A stretch of DNA of 64,000 nucleotides from Dillenia suffruticosa (Eukaryota > Streptophyta > Magnoliopsida > Dilleniales > Dilleniaceae): NCBI GenBank assembly GCA_033439265.1, contig JAVTVX010000024.1:11825001-11889000 (forward strand). The letters are read 5' to 3'. The position numbers and the translations under genes are program-made. The notes below the pieces were generated by a model, which was given only the letters and a program-made list of their open reading frames with translations, was not told the DNA's origin and made no database searches. The first letter of the stretch is position 1; each line of letters begins with the position of its first letter. Below are positions 61,115 through 64,000 of this stretch, in pieces.

Positions 61115-61355
61115 AAAAAAATACTTATATCTATTATTTTGAATAGTATTTCTGATATCCTTTAGGCTCCATTACATTGTAGAGTCGCATTTTAGAACAG
61201 CACACGTCGCTTGTAGAGGGCTTTAGTGGGCAAGCGTGAGAGAGTGGTGCCTCCTATCAACATGCTATTGCGTTTTTCTCTTTTTTCTCTCTCGAATTTT
61301 AGAAACATCATGTTTAAATCAATCTCTATCTCTTTCTCCAATGGTTCTTGACCAC

Positions 61356-61400
<45 letters not shown>

Positions 61401-61941
61401 CCTCTTTCCCTGTCCACCCCTACTAATTCAATCTTCAGTGGCCTTCATCACCTAAATGATTTTCCTCTATAAATAAATCTATCTAGTTCTTATGAAAAAG
61501 AATTAATTTCAAAATATTTTATTACCAATTCAAGTGTTTCTATTAATTAATATGATTGAGAGTGGCCAAATAAAACCAGTAATGAAAAAGTTATTTATGC
61601 ATTCAAGTTGCTCATAATTTCAATGTTTGTACGATTACAACGTGACAATAAGGAAGGCGCAAAATTAGCAGAACCAATGTGTTTTGTCTACTTAATATGA
61701 AACATCATTCCAATTGTGTATGCAGCCTCTCGGTGGTTGGCCTGTCAGTGCATACCAAACACTGTTACATCATTATAAATGTCTTACGTGCTAATTAACT
61801 CCTTTTATCGGAAACACAAAATGGGTTGGCTAGAAGATCAAACAAAGATTAATACTGTTTCCATTTTTTTTTTTTTATAATCTATGACAAAATTGATAGA
61901 GTAGTCTCTTCGACATACATTCACTAAATTTAAAGTCATAA

Positions 61942-62004
<63 letters not shown>

Positions 62005-62351
62005 TAAATTGTCCTCTCGTTTTTATTCTCAAGCATACATAACACCCACAACCCAGAATGTCCCAAAATAGACGTCACATTTGCAAGAATTGAACTTGTG
62101 GCTACGGGACTTGCAACCTCCACCACATCTGGCCCCAATCAGCTAACATTATTGAACATCACGCTTCCCTAATAATTCAAAAGAATTCTTGGATAGAACA
62201 AACTCAAAAAACTATGCACGAATGTCCAAAAAAGTGTAAGATTTAGAGGAAGAATTAATTTGAAAGCATGCAATTGGAGAATTTTCAATATCCTCTATGC
62301 AATGTGTGTGTCCAATATCTTTTAATGGCATTTTTCATTTCTTCACAATCT

Positions 62352-62445
<94 letters not shown>
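60533..62445. repeat. Cluster of six long microsatellites
   Basis: (GA)n at 60533-60556, (CT)n at 60768-60798, (ATT)n at 61049-61112, (CT)n at 61358-61399, (AAT)n at 61945-62004 and (CT)46 at 62354-62445, all nearly perfect. The sequence between them has no recognised gene. Confidence 0.95.
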
Positions 62446-62446
<1 letters not shown>

Positions 62447-64000
62447 TTCTCATAACATATTCTTTTTTACTAACATTGTTTTCCTCGCGTAGAGTTATTT
62501 TTGGTTTATCCGCTGCACAATCTAAGTATTATTTGCGCTTTGTGTTTTATTGAATAATCAAACAATAACATCTTATTGAAATTTGATACTAGTGGAGTTC
62601 TCAAAAATATTTTTGTATTCATATATTTTTGTTTATTTTAATAATTGATATTTCAAAAACAGCATCTAGATTGAGAATTTTATTCTCTTATAGTTGATTA
62701 TTCTATTGTGTGTAATTTTCTAAATTCACAACAAAGAAAATACTAAAAAGAATATTATTAAGTTTTAGTGATATTCAATTAGCACCTTCCAAACCATAGG
62801 ACAACTTTACTGAATCATTCTTAAACTTTTCATAACTATAATTGTTATCTAATATTGTGTTTTATACTACCCGATAGATATTTCTACAAGTAGAATTAGA
62901 ACATTCAAATAATAAAGCATGAAGAGCTTATGTGAAAGAGTGAAGAGATTATATAAAAAACACAGAATTGCAGGAGCAAGTTCAATGTCTTAGTGTTAAT
63001 CGGAAAATGCGAGCCTCTGGAGTAACCTTGGCCCTCTCTTTGATCATGTATAGAACTTTGTATTACAGCATCCCCAGTAGCACCACCAGCCTTAACTCCG
63101 CTTTCAGTGTGAGGCCTCGCCCTCTCAAGCCCAATCCTGTGAAGTTGCTTCCATGTTGTTTAATGACAATGATGGTTTTGAACGACTAATTTCATGTTAT
63201 TGGGTGATGTATTTGAACATTTGTATTTTTGTATTTTTCTTTTTTTAATATTTTGTTGATTATGTATTTAAAACATTTCTATTTTTAGCTTTTTTATACA
63301 CCAAACATATATAATTTATTTATTTATAATTAATTTCATTCATTCATTCGATGTCATATAATAAAGACAAAAAAAAAATTAATAAAAATCACATAATTTA
63401 AAATAAAATTTTTAAGTCAATTTGGTTTTTTAGTCCAACTTTATCCCAAGGCAAAACTTTGTTAGGGGTCATCCTGAGTTTAGGTCACTAAATATTATAC
63501 CATGAGCCTAAATATTAGCGCTGGGTTAGAGTTAACTTAAGCAACCTCTGGTTATTGTTATACTGAGAGCGGACGATAATGCTGCCGCACTTTCTCCTCC
63601 CTTGACAAGTAAATTAAAAAAAAAAGAAAAGAAAAGAAACAATTTTTTTGATTAATTGTTATAATCAATTTATTGATTTTAATTAATTTATTTCAAATTA
63701 ACTGTTGGGTCTATTAAGAGATGAACTCTTCTGACGTTTACTCTTTCTATTTCTAAGATTTAAATTTGAGAATTTATTTTAAAAATTCAGTATTTTTATT
63801 ACTAATAATATGTTAGTTAAAAAGAGGGGGGGGGGGGGGCGGAAAGGAAGAAGAAACAAATTGATATGTGATGCCTGTCGCCAATGCATATGAGCAGGTA
63901 ACTTTGGACTCGATGAACAGTCTGGGGTAAATGGTCCAACACAATGACCAACGACTTTCGACACAAAATTTTAATTACATGGCTACGTATAATACTTTAC
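62446..64000. other. Intergenic sequence with one exon-like frame
   Basis: No secure gene. A plus-strand frame at 62968-63189 begins with a helix-like stretch (LQEQVQCLSV) after an acceptor-like ACAG, but no neighbouring exon was found. A G14 run lies at 63826-63839. Confidence 0.4.

Overview
This looks like a stretch of nuclear DNA from a flowering plant, most likely a eudicot. The base composition is AT-rich. There is one intron-containing plant gene with GT-AG splice sites, and nearly everything else is layered, decayed transposable elements: Ty3/gypsy chromovirus, Tat-like gypsy, Ty1/copia, a CACTA DNA transposon and a tRNA-derived SINE, plus long GA/CT and AAT microsatellites. I could not identify the species.

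The only convincing host gene is on the minus strand at 11367-13613. It is a six-exon type I inositol-polyphosphate 5-phosphatase. All splice phases agree and the 418-codon reading frame is open.

Layout. 1-5610: a 5'-truncated Tekay/Del-like chromovirus (RT to chromodomain plus a 2.7 kb 3' LTR) bounded by two copies of a ~540 bp flank. 5611-9500: second flank copy, a 42 bp minisatellite and a minus-strand Tat-like gag-protease fragment with a probable LTR. 9500-15245: the phosphatase gene and its flanks. 15246-21602: a deleted minus-strand chromovirus whose 3' LTR is split by a 2.5 kb solo LTR with a perfect 5 bp target duplication. 21603-36340: tandem copies of a ~2.16 kb unit (gag start, leader, LTR, flank); the last copy is split by a 9.7 kb CACTA element (25947-35646) with two decayed transposase genes. 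36341-45440: intergenic DNA, a 206 bp SINE with 16 bp target duplications, a minus-strand copia remnant, a tiny poly(A) retroposition footprint and an apparent empty-site paralogue of the chromovirus insertion. 45985-58760: a second element with CACTA-like subterminal repeats, split by an 11.3 kb SIRE-like copia element that has an extra ORF after pol. 58760-64000: intergenic DNA with a cluster of long microsatellites.

The transposon genes do not form a working system, because each carries stop codons or frameshifts. The value of the window is its insertion history: several insertions can be ordered and their empty sites rebuilt from paralogous copies in the same window. All calls come from reading the sequence by eye. 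No alignment, database search or transcript evidence was available.
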